DNA from: Metasolibacillus sp.
GTDB taxonomy: Bacteria; Bacillota; Bacilli; Bacillales_A; Planococcaceae
Length of the DNA stretch: 64,000 nt
NCBI RefSeq assembly: GCF_025291715.1
Contig: NZ_JAMBIZ010000014.1
Span: forward strand, 21,633-85,632
Direction: 5' to 3'
In this document: positions 8,858 through 17,977 of the stretch, in pieces
How positions within the stretch are numbered: the first letter of the stretch is position 1
Layout: each line of letters opens with the position of its first letter
Program-made: the position numbers and the translations under genes
Notes under the pieces: generated by a model
Seen by the model: the letters and a program-made list of their open reading frames with translations, nothing else
Database searches by the model: none
Told to the model about the DNA's origin: nothing

Positions 8858-10096
8858 CTAGCTAATAACCTCTCTTGCCCATTGCTCTGTTTCATCATAA
8901 ATTTGGAATACCTTTTCTTGGTTCAAGCCTAGCTGCTGTGATAATTCTGTCAGCTTGTCCCAATCTAATTTGTACAATGCTTCACTAAATTGTAAATAGG
9001 GTGTCATTTCTGTTTCTACACCGTTAATCGTTTGCACGATTTCCTCTGATAGCGGCATCTTTCTTAAAATTAAATGCATCGGTCGCTTTAATAAGGCATC
9101 AATTAACGATAATAGACCAATTAAAAAATACTCAGAAAAATTCTTTTTATAATTTAGCTTCGCTACTTTTTCACATGCTTTCGCTCTAAACAATGACGCT
9201 ACAACTAGCTCATTAAACGTATCTGTTTGCTCATGAGTATTTAATTCACGCATTGCAAGTAAATACACAAGCTTACGTAGCTCCGTTAGCCCTAGCAAAA
9301 CAATCGCTTGCTTAATTGAACGTATTTTAGATTTTTTGCGATTTTTTGAGCTATTAATGAGCTGTAAAAGCTTATAAGAAATCGATATTTCCCGTTCAAT
9401 ATTTTCTGCTAATATATTTATATCGGGCTCCTCATCCTTTAAAATCGAAATAATTTGGAAGTAATTAATAATATTTGCAGGTATATCAATCGCTCTCATA
9501 ATTTGTGGCTTCTCAAAAAAATACCCTTGAAACAATACATAGCCCGAATGTATCGCAACTTCATATTGCTCTCGTGTCTCTACTTTTTCTGCCAAGAGTT
9601 GAATATGTGGAAATTTCGATTTTACTTTATTTTCAATTTCCATACGTTTTAATAAAGGAGTAATTAAAAAATCGACTTTAATATAGTCTATATAATGAAA
9701 CAATTCATCATACACCGTTACTTCATCATTCAATACAAAGTCATCAAGCGCTAGTTTAAAGCCTTTTTTCTTTAACTCCTTTACACGTTCTATAAGACCC
9801 TGTGTTATGCTGACATCTTCTAAAATTTCGATAACTACTTCTTGTGGGTTCACATAATCGACTAATGGGCTAAACAATAGCTTTTCAGTAAAATTAATAA
9901 AGGCTGGCGCACCACCTGTTGCTTTATCTATACCAATTGCTAAAAATGAGTTGATAATAACATCAATTGTTGCAGCATCTGCTCCTACGCCCTCTAAAGG
10001 AAAAGCATTCATATTTTTACTTCGATATAACAATTCATAAGAGACAATTTGTTCTTTTTCATCAAAAATCGGTTGTCTACCAATAAAAACTTCCAC
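8858..10096 (-). CDS. EAL-HDOD signalling protein (YuxH-like, degenerate EAL)
   Basis: The 412-residue protein joins an N-terminal EAL-like domain (about 1-200) to a C-terminal HDOD domain (about 205-400). Several EAL catalytic motifs are altered: the signature reads ELLYR instead of EALxR, and the loop-6 motif DDFGTG reads DDFVLN, although EILED and KVDF remain. Cyclic-di-GMP hydrolysis is therefore doubtful; binding or a protein-interaction role is more likely (inference). It stands alone, transcribed away from the enoyl-CoA hydratase. Confidence 0.85.
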   Translation of the reverse strand: MEVFIGRQPIFDEKEQIVSYELLYRSKNMNAFPLEGVGADAATIDVIINSFLAIGIDKATGGAPAFINFTEKLLFSPLVDYVNPQEVVIEILEDVSITQGLIERVKELKKKGFKLALDDFVLNDEVTVYDELFHYIDYIKVDFLITPLLKRMEIENKVKSKFPHIQLLAEKVETREQYEVAIHSGYVLFQGYFFEKPQIMRAIDIPANIINYFQIISILKDEEPDINILAENIEREISISYKLLQLINSSKNRKKSKIRSIKQAIVLLGLTELRKLVYLLAMRELNTHEQTDTFNELVVASLFRAKACEKVAKLNYKKNFSEYFLIGLLSLIDALLKRPMHLILRKMPLSEEIVQTINGVETEMTPYLQFSEALYKLDWDKLTELSQQLGLNQEKVFQIYDETEQWAREVIS

Positions 10097-10395
10097 ACTA
10101 ACTCCTCACTTTATGTATCTTCATAATTTTTTCATTCTTGTTATTACGTTTATTTTATAAAGAAAGCTAAAATAGCATTCTTTTAACATATTATTTATTA
10201 ATTTTGCCAACGTACAAATAATAGCAAATTCACTGCTATATTTCAGCAAAATCTTTAGTTGTTTTCATGCTTTATGCTTTAAAATCACTTAATTATAGCA
10301 TACTTATCTTTAATGCATTGTTCAATTATAATTGCCTATATATTTCGAGACATGTAATATAATACTATATACGTTTAAGGGGGAGTAAGTTATTT
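10097..10395. other. Divergent intergenic region
   Basis: This 299-bp AT-rich stretch separates the EAL-HDOD gene from the enoyl-CoA hydratase gene. A weak plus-strand promoter is visible (TTGCCT at 10332, 17 bases, TAATAT at 10355), and GGGGGAG precedes the ATG. I see no other gene or structure. Confidence 0.5.
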
Positions 10396-11172
10396 ATGAA
10401 CATCATTGAATATGAGCAACAGCAATCTATCGCCTATGTAAAACTAAATCGACCTGATGTTTTAAATGCCTTTAATTTTGAAATGCTATGTGAGCTGCAA
10501 GCGATTGTAGAATCCATTCGTATACACCCTGATATTCGACTTGTTATCATTACAGGTGCAGGCGATAAAGCCTTTTCTGTCGGCGCTGATTTAAAGGAGC
10601 GCCAAACATTACCAGAGCCTTTAGTGAAACGAAATTTAAATAAATTTGCTGAAGTATTCAATGCTATCGAAGCATTGCCACAGCCAACCATTTGTGCGCT
10701 GAATGGCTACGCTTTTGGCGGTGGCCTTGAGCTTGCTCTTGCCTGTGATTTTCGCATTGCTGCCAAAAATGCAGTTGTTGGCTTAACAGAAACGAAGCTC
10801 GGCATTATTCCTGGTGCTGGCGGCACACAGCGCTTGCCTCGCTTAATTGGTGAAGCAAAAGCATTGGAATTTATTTTAACAGCGAAAAAAATTGCAGGGG
10901 AGGAAGCGTTAGCTTGTGGGTTATTTACACAGCTAGTTGAACAAGAGCATTTAATGCAAGCTACTGAGAGCTTTGCCAATACAATTTTGCAAAATGCGCC
11001 AATCGCTTTACAGCAAGCAAAATTTGCTGTCAAACAAGGAATGAAGGTTGATTTGCAAACAGGCCTACAAATCGAGCGTAAAGCATATGAAATCACTTTA
11101 CCGACTGAAGACCGCATAGAAGCATTAAATGCCTTCGTTGAAAAGCGAGCACCGCAATTTAAAGGGAAATAA
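10396..11172 (+). CDS. Enoyl-CoA hydratase/isomerase family protein
   Basis: A crotonase-fold enzyme of 258 residues, probably hydrating 2-enoyl-CoA to 3-hydroxyacyl-CoA. The oxyanion-hole segments AFSVGADLK (59-67) and NGYAFGGGLELALACD (103-118) are present, and both hydratase glutamates are in place: Glu112 and Glu132 (in LTETKLGIIPGAGG). That combination supports true hydratase activity. It is a single-gene unit with its own promoter and terminator; the physiological substrate cannot be told from sequence. Confidence 0.9.
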   Translation: MNIIEYEQQQSIAYVKLNRPDVLNAFNFEMLCELQAIVESIRIHPDIRLVIITGAGDKAFSVGADLKERQTLPEPLVKRNLNKFAEVFNAIEALPQPTICALNGYAFGGGLELALACDFRIAAKNAVVGLTETKLGIIPGAGGTQRLPRLIGEAKALEFILTAKKIAGEEALACGLFTQLVEQEHLMQATESFANTILQNAPIALQQAKFAVKQGMKVDLQTGLQIERKAYEITLPTEDRIEALNAFVEKRAPQFKGK

Positions 11173-11176
11173 AAAT

Positions 11177-11201
11177 GAGGAAGTGCATTTTGCACTTCCT
11201 C
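11177..11201. terminator. Bidirectional terminator between enoyl-CoA hydratase and luxS
   Basis: A perfect 11-bp stem (GAGGAAGTGCA with its complement, TTT loop) lies between two convergent genes. A T-run follows on the plus strand (GCTTTTTAT) and on the minus strand (ATTTTTATTT). Confidence 0.9.
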
Positions 11202-11206
11202 GCTTT

Positions 11207-11671
11207 TTATTCAGCAAAAACAGTTGCCCACTCCGCACGCTTTGCAAGCATTTCACGCGCTAATTGCTGTGCTCCTTCTAAGCTGTGATTCGCAGCCCAG
11301 CCGCATTGCACTTCGTTACATGCTGGCACCTCTGTTGCATTGACAACATCCTGCAACGTTTTTTCTAAAATAGTTAAAATTTCATCATAATTATCATGGT
11401 TAATAACAGATAAATAGAAACCTGTTTGACAGCCCATCGGACTAAGGTCAACAACATGTTCTGAATGGTTACGGATATTTTCAGCCATTAAATGCTCAAT
11501 CGAATGAAGAGCATCCATTTTCATATACTCTTTATTTGGTTGCTTAAAGCGAATATCATACTTATGTACAACATCTCCATGCTGCCCTTCCTTTAATCCA
11601 GCTAAACGTACATATGGTGCAGCTACTTTCGTATGGTCTAAGTTAAAGCTTTCTACATTCATTTTTGTCAT
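11207..11671 (-). CDS. luxS: S-ribosylhomocysteine lyase LuxS
   Basis: LuxS splits S-ribosylhomocysteine into homocysteine and DPD, the precursor of AI-2, and recycles the product of methyl-transfer reactions. The 154 residues carry the metal site HSIEH (His56, His60) with Cys123 in VQCGWAA, and the catalytic Cys81 in MGCQTGFY. Two ATGs (residues 1 and 4) are possible; the SD is weak (GAGG about 11 bases upstream). A DedA gene starts its transcript 15 bases upstream, so the two may be cotranscribed. Confidence 0.96.
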   Translation of the reverse strand: MTKMNVESFNLDHTKVAAPYVRLAGLKEGQHGDVVHKYDIRFKQPNKEYMKMDALHSIEHLMAENIRNHSEHVVDLSPMGCQTGFYLSVINHDNYDEILTILEKTLQDVVNATEVPACNEVQCGWAANHSLEGAQQLAREMLAKRAEWATVFAE

Positions 11672-11686
11672 TTTCCATAACCTCGC

Positions 11687-12343
11687 TTATTTATTTTTTC
11701 GTCTCCCATTTAACGCACTAATAACCGCTGGTATAACAGAAATAAAAATAATTAATAACAATACTGTGGAGAAGTTTTCTTTAATAATAGGGATATTGCC
11801 AAAGAAGTAGCCAAGCATCGTACAAATCAATACCCAAGCAAATGCTCCAATAACATTATACATAATAAAGTATTTATAGTTCATACGGCTAGCTCCTGCC
11901 ACAAACGGAATAAACGTCCGAATAAATGGCATAAAGCGCGCAATGACAATCGTCTTTCCGCCATGCTTATTGAAAAATCGCTGTGCCGCATCCATGCGCT
12001 CTTTATTAATAACCCGACCTAAAAAGCTATCAGGTGGGATCGATAAGCCAACAGCTCGTCCGATATGGTAATTTACCGTATCTCCAATAATTGCAGCTGT
12101 AATAAAGACCGCCATTAACAATGGTAAATTAAAGGAGCCTAACGCCGCAAATGTACCTGCTGCAAATAGTAAGGAATCTCCTGGTAAAAACGGCATAATG
12201 ACGACGCCTGTTTCTACAAATACAATCGCAAACAAAATTGCGTACGACCAGCCTCCAAATTGCTGAATAATTTCCTGTAAATGCTGGTCAATGTGTAAAA
12301 TAAAATCAATCAAGCCTTGAATAATCGCCATCCATATACTCAC
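11687..12343 (-). CDS. DedA family membrane protein
   Basis: A 218-residue membrane protein of the SNARE-associated/DedA (VTT domain) group, with hydrophobic segments at about 30-55, 60-85, 140-165 and 175-200. Typical motifs are PFLPGDSLLFAAG and a basic ARFMPFIRTFIPFVAG helix. Members act in lipid scrambling, undecaprenyl-phosphate recycling and proton-motive-force maintenance (family knowledge); the role here is not determined. The start is uncertain: GTG at 12343 or the ATG four codons later. Confidence 0.88.
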   Translation of the reverse strand: MSIWMAIIQGLIDFILHIDQHLQEIIQQFGGWSYAILFAIVFVETGVVIMPFLPGDSLLFAAGTFAALGSFNLPLLMAVFITAAIIGDTVNYHIGRAVGLSIPPDSFLGRVINKERMDAAQRFFNKHGGKTIVIARFMPFIRTFIPFVAGASRMNYKYFIMYNVIGAFAWVLICTMLGYFFGNIPIIKENFSTVLLLIIFISVIPAVISALNGRRKNK

Positions 12344-12546
12344 TTTCTCATCAATTTTTACTCTCTCATTTTAGCATAATATGATTTACTATGCTTTTTA
12401 TAATATTAATTTAGAACGAAAATTAATACAAAATGTTGCGAATAAATGGACGCTTCTTTTTAAAATAATTGTGCATTCATCATTTTATTTTTTATAAACC
12501 CCTTAATGTTTAAGTAAAGAGCCAATTACAAAAAAGCTATTTAGCC

Positions 12547-13182
12547 TCAATCCAAATAGGAAGCGTATTTTTCAAGTGCCTGCTGTTTAACCTTATCCTC
12601 GCGTGCCCATTCGGATAATTTTTCTGTAGCATAGCTTGTATTTGCCTTTTGTACAGCCTCTCGCAAGGCACTCGTTTCATTTTGCAAAGGCACTTTTCCA
12701 TAATTATTCCCTATAATTATATAGTATGGATCTGTCGTTGATTTTCTTAAGAATAATAAGTATTCATTATCTTCCTTCATTAACTCATAGCCTGCGATAT
12801 GATATGCAATATCTTCGCGTTTATTGTATGCCTCGTTTTCTAAAATTGTTATTTCCATACCACTTTGCACCTCATCACCACTTATAACTTTTTGGACTAA
12901 AAAGTTAGACAAAGTATATGCAACATCGATGCGGTCCTCTTGATTATAAATAACAGTGGGATCTTCTTGAACAACCTTCTTCCCAATAACAATCATTTCA
13001 GCTTTGTTTTCTATAGATGCTAAATCTGGCGTTACATCTGTTTTGGCATCTACAATTAAATTTCTACCAAATAAGCGCTCTTCCATCCCATTAGTTATTT
13101 CTTTTTTATTTCCAAAGATGAACCATCCAACTATAGAAATACATACAATTCCAATAATCATTACTAAGCTTTTTTTCATCAA
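12547..13182 (-). CDS. Membrane-anchored extracytoplasmic protein of unknown function
   Basis: I do not recognise this 211-residue protein. It has a single N-terminal hydrophobic segment (about residues 5-23) with no lipobox, so it is likely anchored with its bulk outside the membrane. The remainder alternates beta-rich stretches (AEMIVIGKKVV, EYLLFLRK, YYIIIGNNYG) with acidic segments and ends in a charged helix. Only one adenine-rich start (tandem ATG) is plausible. It lies alone between a DedA gene and an S9 peptidase and shows no obvious partner. Confidence 0.75.
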   Translation of the reverse strand: MMKKSLVMIIGIVCISIVGWFIFGNKKEITNGMEERLFGRNLIVDAKTDVTPDLASIENKAEMIVIGKKVVQEDPTVIYNQEDRIDVAYTLSNFLVQKVISGDEVQSGMEITILENEAYNKREDIAYHIAGYELMKEDNEYLLFLRKSTTDPYYIIIGNNYGKVPLQNETSALREAVQKANTSYATEKLSEWAREDKVKQQALEKYASYLD

Positions 13183-13255
13183 AGTACACCGCCTTCTAAA
13201 TTGAATATTTACAATTTTAATATAGATAATAACCCTTCAACGATAACATAAAAAA

Positions 13256-13290
13256 ACAGATTCAAAAAAATAGAGCTTTTCTGAATCTGT
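13256..13290 (-). terminator. Terminator of the S9 peptidase gene
   Basis: ACAGATTCA (13256-13264) pairs with TGAATCTGT (13282-13290). On the minus strand a run of seven Ts follows, about 30 bases past the stop codon. Confidence 0.8.
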
Positions 13291-13320
13291 TTTTCATATT
13301 TTTATAATAGATAATTCTGA

Positions 13321-15300
13321 TTAAATATATTTCTCAAACCAACCAACAATTTGCTCTAAACGCTGGATACGTAAGTTTGGCGTCCCCGTGCGTGATAAAT
13401 TGTGGTCGCAATCTGGGAAGCGAACAAAGCCAACTTCTTTGCCCATTGTTTTTAACGTAATATAAAACTGCTCTGCTTGCTCAATTGGACAGCGGAAATC
13501 TTTTTCACTGTGCAAAATAAGCAATGGTGTTTCTACATTTTTTGCATATTTTAATGGCGAATGGTGCCATAGCTTTTCGATATCTGACATATCGCCACCA
13601 ATTTGCCAATCTGTGAAGTAGTAGCCGATATCCGATACGCCAAAGAAGCTAATCCAGTTCGAAATCGAGCGCTGTGTTACCGCTGCCTTAAAGCGATTTG
13701 TATGTCCCACAGCCCAGTTTGTCATAAAGCCGCCGTAGCTACCACCTGTTAAGCCAAGACGCTCCGTATCAATCCAGTCATAATTTGCTAGTGCATAATC
13801 TGTTGCTAACATAATATCTTCGAAATCGCCACCACCATAGTCGTTGCGCACCGCATCTACAAATGCTTGGCTATAACCATGACTGCCACGCGGATTAATA
13901 TACAATACACCATAGCCTTGCGCTGCTAGAAGCTGCATTTCATGGAAGAAGGTATTAGCATACAATGTATGCGGTCCACCATGAACCTCCACAATCAACG
14001 GATATTTTTCACCTTCCACGTAGTTGGCAGGCTTCATAATCCAGCCATGTACATCCCAATCCTTCGCTCCTTTGAAGACGATTGGCTCTGCTTTAGATAA
14101 TGTCGTTTCTGCTAAATAAGCATCATTGAAATGCGTTAGCTGCTTGCGCTCGCCTGTTGCAATATTGTGTGTAAATAGCTCGCCAGGGAATGTTGGGTTT
14201 GAAACGGCCACAATCGCTTCATTGCCGCTTTTCGCTACAGCATAGCCATAGACATGCTCGCTTTCTGGTGTTGCAGGGTACAGCTCACCTTCCAATGTTG
14301 CATAATATAAACGAATATCGCCCATCGTTGATACTTGGAAATAAAGTGCATTTGTTTCAGTCCAAACGACAGCTGGGGCTGCTGCGCCTTGTTGGAAATC
14401 GGCTACTGCATAATCACCAACAGGTGCATCAAGGCTTTCTGTTAAATTGCTCGTTTGCCCTGTTTCAGTATCGTAGACATAAACATTTGTATGTGTCGCA
14501 TTTTTAAATGTTGCATCACTACCTACATAAGCAATATAACGGTCATCAAATGAATATGCCGCACCGCCATAATAGCCATCCTGCTCAACTAAAACCGTTT
14601 CTTCCTTCGTAGCTACATCTACAATATAAAGCGGTTGGCGGAATTCAAAGTCTTGATTTTCTGAGCGATTGACAGCAATTACTAGCTTTTTGCCATCGTG
14701 TGAAACAGCACTTAATGCGTAATCATGATTGCCCTCTGTAAATTGCGTAATTGTGCCATCAAGTGTTACTTCTGCCACATGTGTGCTCATGCCTTGTTTG
14801 CGCAAACCATTGCCACCAACGCCATCCATTTTATGCTTCATTCTGTCCACAACATACGCTTCAGGTAATTTTTTGTCTTCCTTTTCCACTGCATCTGTGA
14901 ATGCTGTTCCATCTTTCAGACTAGCTGTCACCCAAAGCTTTTGACCGCATGGACTCCATACAAATGAGCTAACGCCATATGGGAAATCTGCTACTTTTTT
15001 CGCTTCTCCACCATTGCGCTTTAAAATATAAAGCTGATTTTTCTCGTCGCGATTTGATAAAAAAGCAACTTGTTTACCATCAGGTGACCATTTAGCACCA
15101 CTTACACGCTCCTTGCCAAATGTCCATTGCGTTACTTCCTCACTCGCTAGCTCAACGTGGAAAAGATGTGCATAATATTTATTGTCCTCTTGATCAATTA
15201 GCGTGCGTACAAATACAGCTTCCTGCCCATTTGGTGCTAGTACTGGTGCTGTTACAGATTGCAATGTGTATAAATGCTCTTTTGTTAAAAATGCTGTCAT
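13321..15300 (-). CDS. yuxL: S9 family peptidase (acylaminoacyl-peptidase/YuxL-like)
   Basis: A 659-residue prolyl-oligopeptidase-family enzyme. The N-terminal about 390 residues form a WD-like beta-propeller (repeats such as WSPDGKQVAFLSNRD); the C-terminal part is an alpha/beta hydrolase. The triad is visible as Ser521 (GGSYGG), Asp601 (SEKDF) and His633 (DCDHN). Length and layout match B. subtilis YuxL. No signal peptide is seen, so it is cytoplasmic, probably trimming short peptides. The start ATG lies 93 bases from the Sel1 gene upstream. Confidence 0.92.
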   Translation of the reverse strand: MTAFLTKEHLYTLQSVTAPVLAPNGQEAVFVRTLIDQEDNKYYAHLFHVELASEEVTQWTFGKERVSGAKWSPDGKQVAFLSNRDEKNQLYILKRNGGEAKKVADFPYGVSSFVWSPCGQKLWVTASLKDGTAFTDAVEKEDKKLPEAYVVDRMKHKMDGVGGNGLRKQGMSTHVAEVTLDGTITQFTEGNHDYALSAVSHDGKKLVIAVNRSENQDFEFRQPLYIVDVATKEETVLVEQDGYYGGAAYSFDDRYIAYVGSDATFKNATHTNVYVYDTETGQTSNLTESLDAPVGDYAVADFQQGAAAPAVVWTETNALYFQVSTMGDIRLYYATLEGELYPATPESEHVYGYAVAKSGNEAIVAVSNPTFPGELFTHNIATGERKQLTHFNDAYLAETTLSKAEPIVFKGAKDWDVHGWIMKPANYVEGEKYPLIVEVHGGPHTLYANTFFHEMQLLAAQGYGVLYINPRGSHGYSQAFVDAVRNDYGGGDFEDIMLATDYALANYDWIDTERLGLTGGSYGGFMTNWAVGHTNRFKAAVTQRSISNWISFFGVSDIGYYFTDWQIGGDMSDIEKLWHHSPLKYAKNVETPLLILHSEKDFRCPIEQAEQFYITLKTMGKEVGFVRFPDCDHNLSRTGTPNLRIQRLEQIVGWFEKYI

Positions 15301-15392
15301 TCCCTATTCCCTGCTTTCTTATTGTTATTTCGAACTTCGTAATATTAAGTTTACCACGATACAAATATGTGTCAATATTCGAATAATTCTAG

Positions 15393-16139
15393 TTATAGTC
15401 CTCTAACTAAATATTTGCCCCATTCACGCATCGCAACCTTCTCACCCGCCTCTGCTGCCCGCTTTAGCCAATATTCACCTTCATTAATATTTTGTTCGAC
15501 ATGCTCGCCTCTAATGAGATAAATACCTAACAAGCGCATTGCTACAAGCTCATGTAATTCCTCTGCTGCTTTTCGTATCCACTTTACCCCTTCGTCTATA
15601 TTGCGCTCCAAGCTATCACCTGTGATTAAACGATAGCCTAAAATTCTTGTCGCAACACGATCTCCTCGGTCAACTGCTAATCTTAGCCACTTTTCACCTT
15701 CTACAGAATCTTTAGCGAGCACTTCTCCATCAAGCAAGCGAATCGCAATATCAACCATTGCCCATAAATCACCATAGCTTGCTGATGTACGTAGCCAATG
15801 CTCACCCTCCACTGTATTTTGTGTCACACCTTTTCCTGTTAAATAGCAATAGGCTAACTCATTCATTGCGCCTGTATCCCCTGCATCCGCAGCAGCCTTC
15901 AGCCATTTTAGCCCTTCTTGAACTTTATTTCTTTCCTTTTCCTCTATAAAATTAATGACATTCGATTTTTGCTCTGATGGGATCGTCTCTGTCGTTGCAG
16001 TCACTTGCTGTTCCATATTTTCGACTTGCATTTGTTCCTCAGCTTCTTCTTGCTTTTGCTCCTCTTGTTCAAACCCTAACGACTTCGAAATTTGATTAAA
16101 CAATGAAAACTTTTTCTTTTTATCGTTATCCTCATTCAT
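15393..16139 (-). CDS. Sel1-like repeat (TPR-type) protein
   Basis: The ATG at 16137-16139 follows AAGGAGGT at seven bases; the longer in-frame reading has no support. The 248-residue product has a charged N-terminus (KKKK) and a Gln/Glu-rich linker (about 20-65), then four to five Sel1-like repeats of about 36 residues (WLRTSASYGDLWAM, WLRLAVDRGDRVAT, WIRKAAEELHELVAM, WLKRAAEAGEKVAM). Sel1 repeats are protein-interaction scaffolds. No signal peptide is visible and no partner is evident from neighbours. Confidence 0.85.
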   Translation of the reverse strand: MNEDNDKKKKFSLFNQISKSLGFEQEEQKQEEAEEQMQVENMEQQVTATTETIPSEQKSNVINFIEEKERNKVQEGLKWLKAAADAGDTGAMNELAYCYLTGKGVTQNTVEGEHWLRTSASYGDLWAMVDIAIRLLDGEVLAKDSVEGEKWLRLAVDRGDRVATRILGYRLITGDSLERNIDEGVKWIRKAAEELHELVAMRLLGIYLIRGEHVEQNINEGEYWLKRAAEAGEKVAMREWGKYLVRGL

Positions 16140-16235
16140 ATCACATACCTCCTTCATTATATTGTACACAATTATCCAAATAATTGAGAAGCAATCGCCT
16201 TCTTGTCTAATCAAGCAATTTCTATAACTCAAAAA

Positions 16236-16261
16236 GGAGAGTGCCCTTTAAGACACTCTCC
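16236..16261 (-). terminator. Terminator of the acyl-CoA ligase gene
   Basis: GGAGAGTG (16236-16243) pairs with CACTCTCC (16254-16261); TTTTTGAG follows on the minus strand. Confidence 0.8.
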
Positions 16262-16267
16262 CATCTA

Positions 16268-17818
16268 CTATTTTGCTGCTTGCTCCTTTAACGAGCGGCG
16301 CAAAATTTTGCCTGTTGTATTTTTTGGTAGCTCATCGATAATTTCAATAACTTTTGGCACCTTATATTTGGCAATATGCTCTGTGCAATATTGCTTTAGC
16401 TCCTCAACAGTTACGCTATCATCCTTTACTACAACGTAAGCGCATACTGCTTCACCAAAATCAGGATCTGGTAAGCCGATAACTGCTGCCTCTACAATAT
16501 TTGGATGTGAGTAAAGCACTTCCTCTACTTCACGTGGGTACACATTGTAGCCTCCAACGATAATCATATCTTTTTTGCGGTCAACGATGTAGAAATAATC
16601 CTCCTCATCTTTACGCGCTAAATCGCCTGTGTATAGCCAGCCATCTTGAATTGTCACAGCTGTTTCCTCCGGCATATTGTAGTAGCCCTTCATCACATTC
16701 GGTCCACGTACAATCAATTCGCCCACTTCGCCAACAGGTACTTCATTACCATCTGGATCAACAATTTTATTTTCTACATTGATAATTGATTGACCAATGG
16801 AGCCTGGCTTGCGCTCCTTATCTAATGGATTAAAGCAGGTTACTGGTGACGCCTCTGATAACCCATAGCCTTCTGAAATGCGGACATTAAACTTGTCCTC
16901 AAAGTTATGCAGCAAAGCAACAGGTAAAGATGCCCCACCTGAAATAGCTAAGCGCAACGTTTTAAATGCTGCGGCATCTCCTTCTGCAAATTGATAAAGG
17001 AAATTATACATTGTCGGTACACCTGCGAAAACTGTTGCCTCCTGCGCTTTTGCCAGCTCAAAAATTTCGCCTGGGCTAAAGCGCGGTGCTAATAAAATAG
17101 TCGCACCTTGGACTAATGGTGCATTGACAACAACCGTTAATGCGAAAACATGGAATACTGGCAATGTCGCAATAACACGATCCGTCTCCGTTATTTTCAA
17201 ATATGCGCCAACATCACGTGCATTTGAATATAAATTGCCATGTGTTAAAATAGCGCCTTTTGGATAGCCTGTTGTGCCAGATGTATATAAAATAACGGCA
17301 TTATCATCTTCTACTAATGTAGTAGACTTTGCTGTGCCTTCTGTCGTTTTTAATAAAGCTGTGAAAAGAACGGTTTTCGCCTTTGCATTATCGCTCAATG
17401 CAGCAACTTTCTCCCCTGTGTCTGCCGCCGTTTCACAAATAATGTATTTCTCTACTTTCGTAAATGCTTGTACCCCTTTTTCTACAAGCGGAAGTAGCAT
17501 ATCAAGTGCAATCACCACTTTTACATCACCATTTTGAACAATATATGAAATTTCATCAGGTGTATAAATCGGATTCACTGGAATGACTGTTGCACCAATA
17601 CGCATCGCACTATACAGTGAAATTAAAAAATGAGGTGTGTTCCCCAATAATAATGCTACATGGTCGCCTTTTTCTACGCCCATATCCTGCAAAGCTTTTG
17701 CAAAACGGTCAACCGTTTGCTCAAATTCACTGTAGCTTGTATTTTTCCCCATAAAATGATAGGCCGTTTTTTCTGGTTGTTCGAGAGCTTGCTGTCTTAC
17801 CTTTTCTACTAGATTCAA
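16268..17818 (-). CDS. yhfL: Long-chain fatty-acid-CoA ligase (YhfL-like)
   Basis: An AMP-forming acyl-CoA synthetase that activates fatty acids with ATP and CoA. I prefer the TTG at residue 23 of the longest reading (MNLVEKVRQQ), nine bases after AAGGGGG, giving 516 residues, close to B. subtilis YhfL. The P-loop-like YTSGTTGYPKGA, the GYGLSEASPV motif, YTGDLARKDEEDYFYIVDRKKD and the C-terminal lysine motif PKNTTGKILRR are all present, so the enzyme looks complete. Its neighbourhood with lplJ and yhfH recalls the B. subtilis yhf cluster. Confidence 0.92.
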   Translation of the reverse strand: MNLVEKVRQQALEQPEKTAYHFMGKNTSYSEFEQTVDRFAKALQDMGVEKGDHVALLLGNTPHFLISLYSAMRIGATVIPVNPIYTPDEISYIVQNGDVKVVIALDMLLPLVEKGVQAFTKVEKYIICETAADTGEKVAALSDNAKAKTVLFTALLKTTEGTAKSTTLVEDDNAVILYTSGTTGYPKGAILTHGNLYSNARDVGAYLKITETDRVIATLPVFHVFALTVVVNAPLVQGATILLAPRFSPGEIFELAKAQEATVFAGVPTMYNFLYQFAEGDAAAFKTLRLAISGGASLPVALLHNFEDKFNVRISEGYGLSEASPVTCFNPLDKERKPGSIGQSIINVENKIVDPDGNEVPVGEVGELIVRGPNVMKGYYNMPEETAVTIQDGWLYTGDLARKDEEDYFYIVDRKKDMIIVGGYNVYPREVEEVLYSHPNIVEAAVIGLPDPDFGEAVCAYVVVKDDSVTVEELKQYCTEHIAKYKVPKVIEIIDELPKNTTGKILRRSLKEQAAK

Positions 17819-17977
17819 TACACCCATCCCCCTTTTATCAATGGCGCCTTTTAGACGCCGAACAAAAAATGAATTATCATTCATTTAATATTATTTTAAA
17901 ATAAACATTACAAGATTACAATAGCTTTCATATCATTATGCAAAAATCTTGTCGCTTATGTCATTTTATGCTGAATT

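Noticed and set aside
10434..11195. Minus-strand open frames opposite the enoyl-CoA hydratase gene
   Set aside because: Shadow frames of a clear coding gene, without SD or recognisable product.
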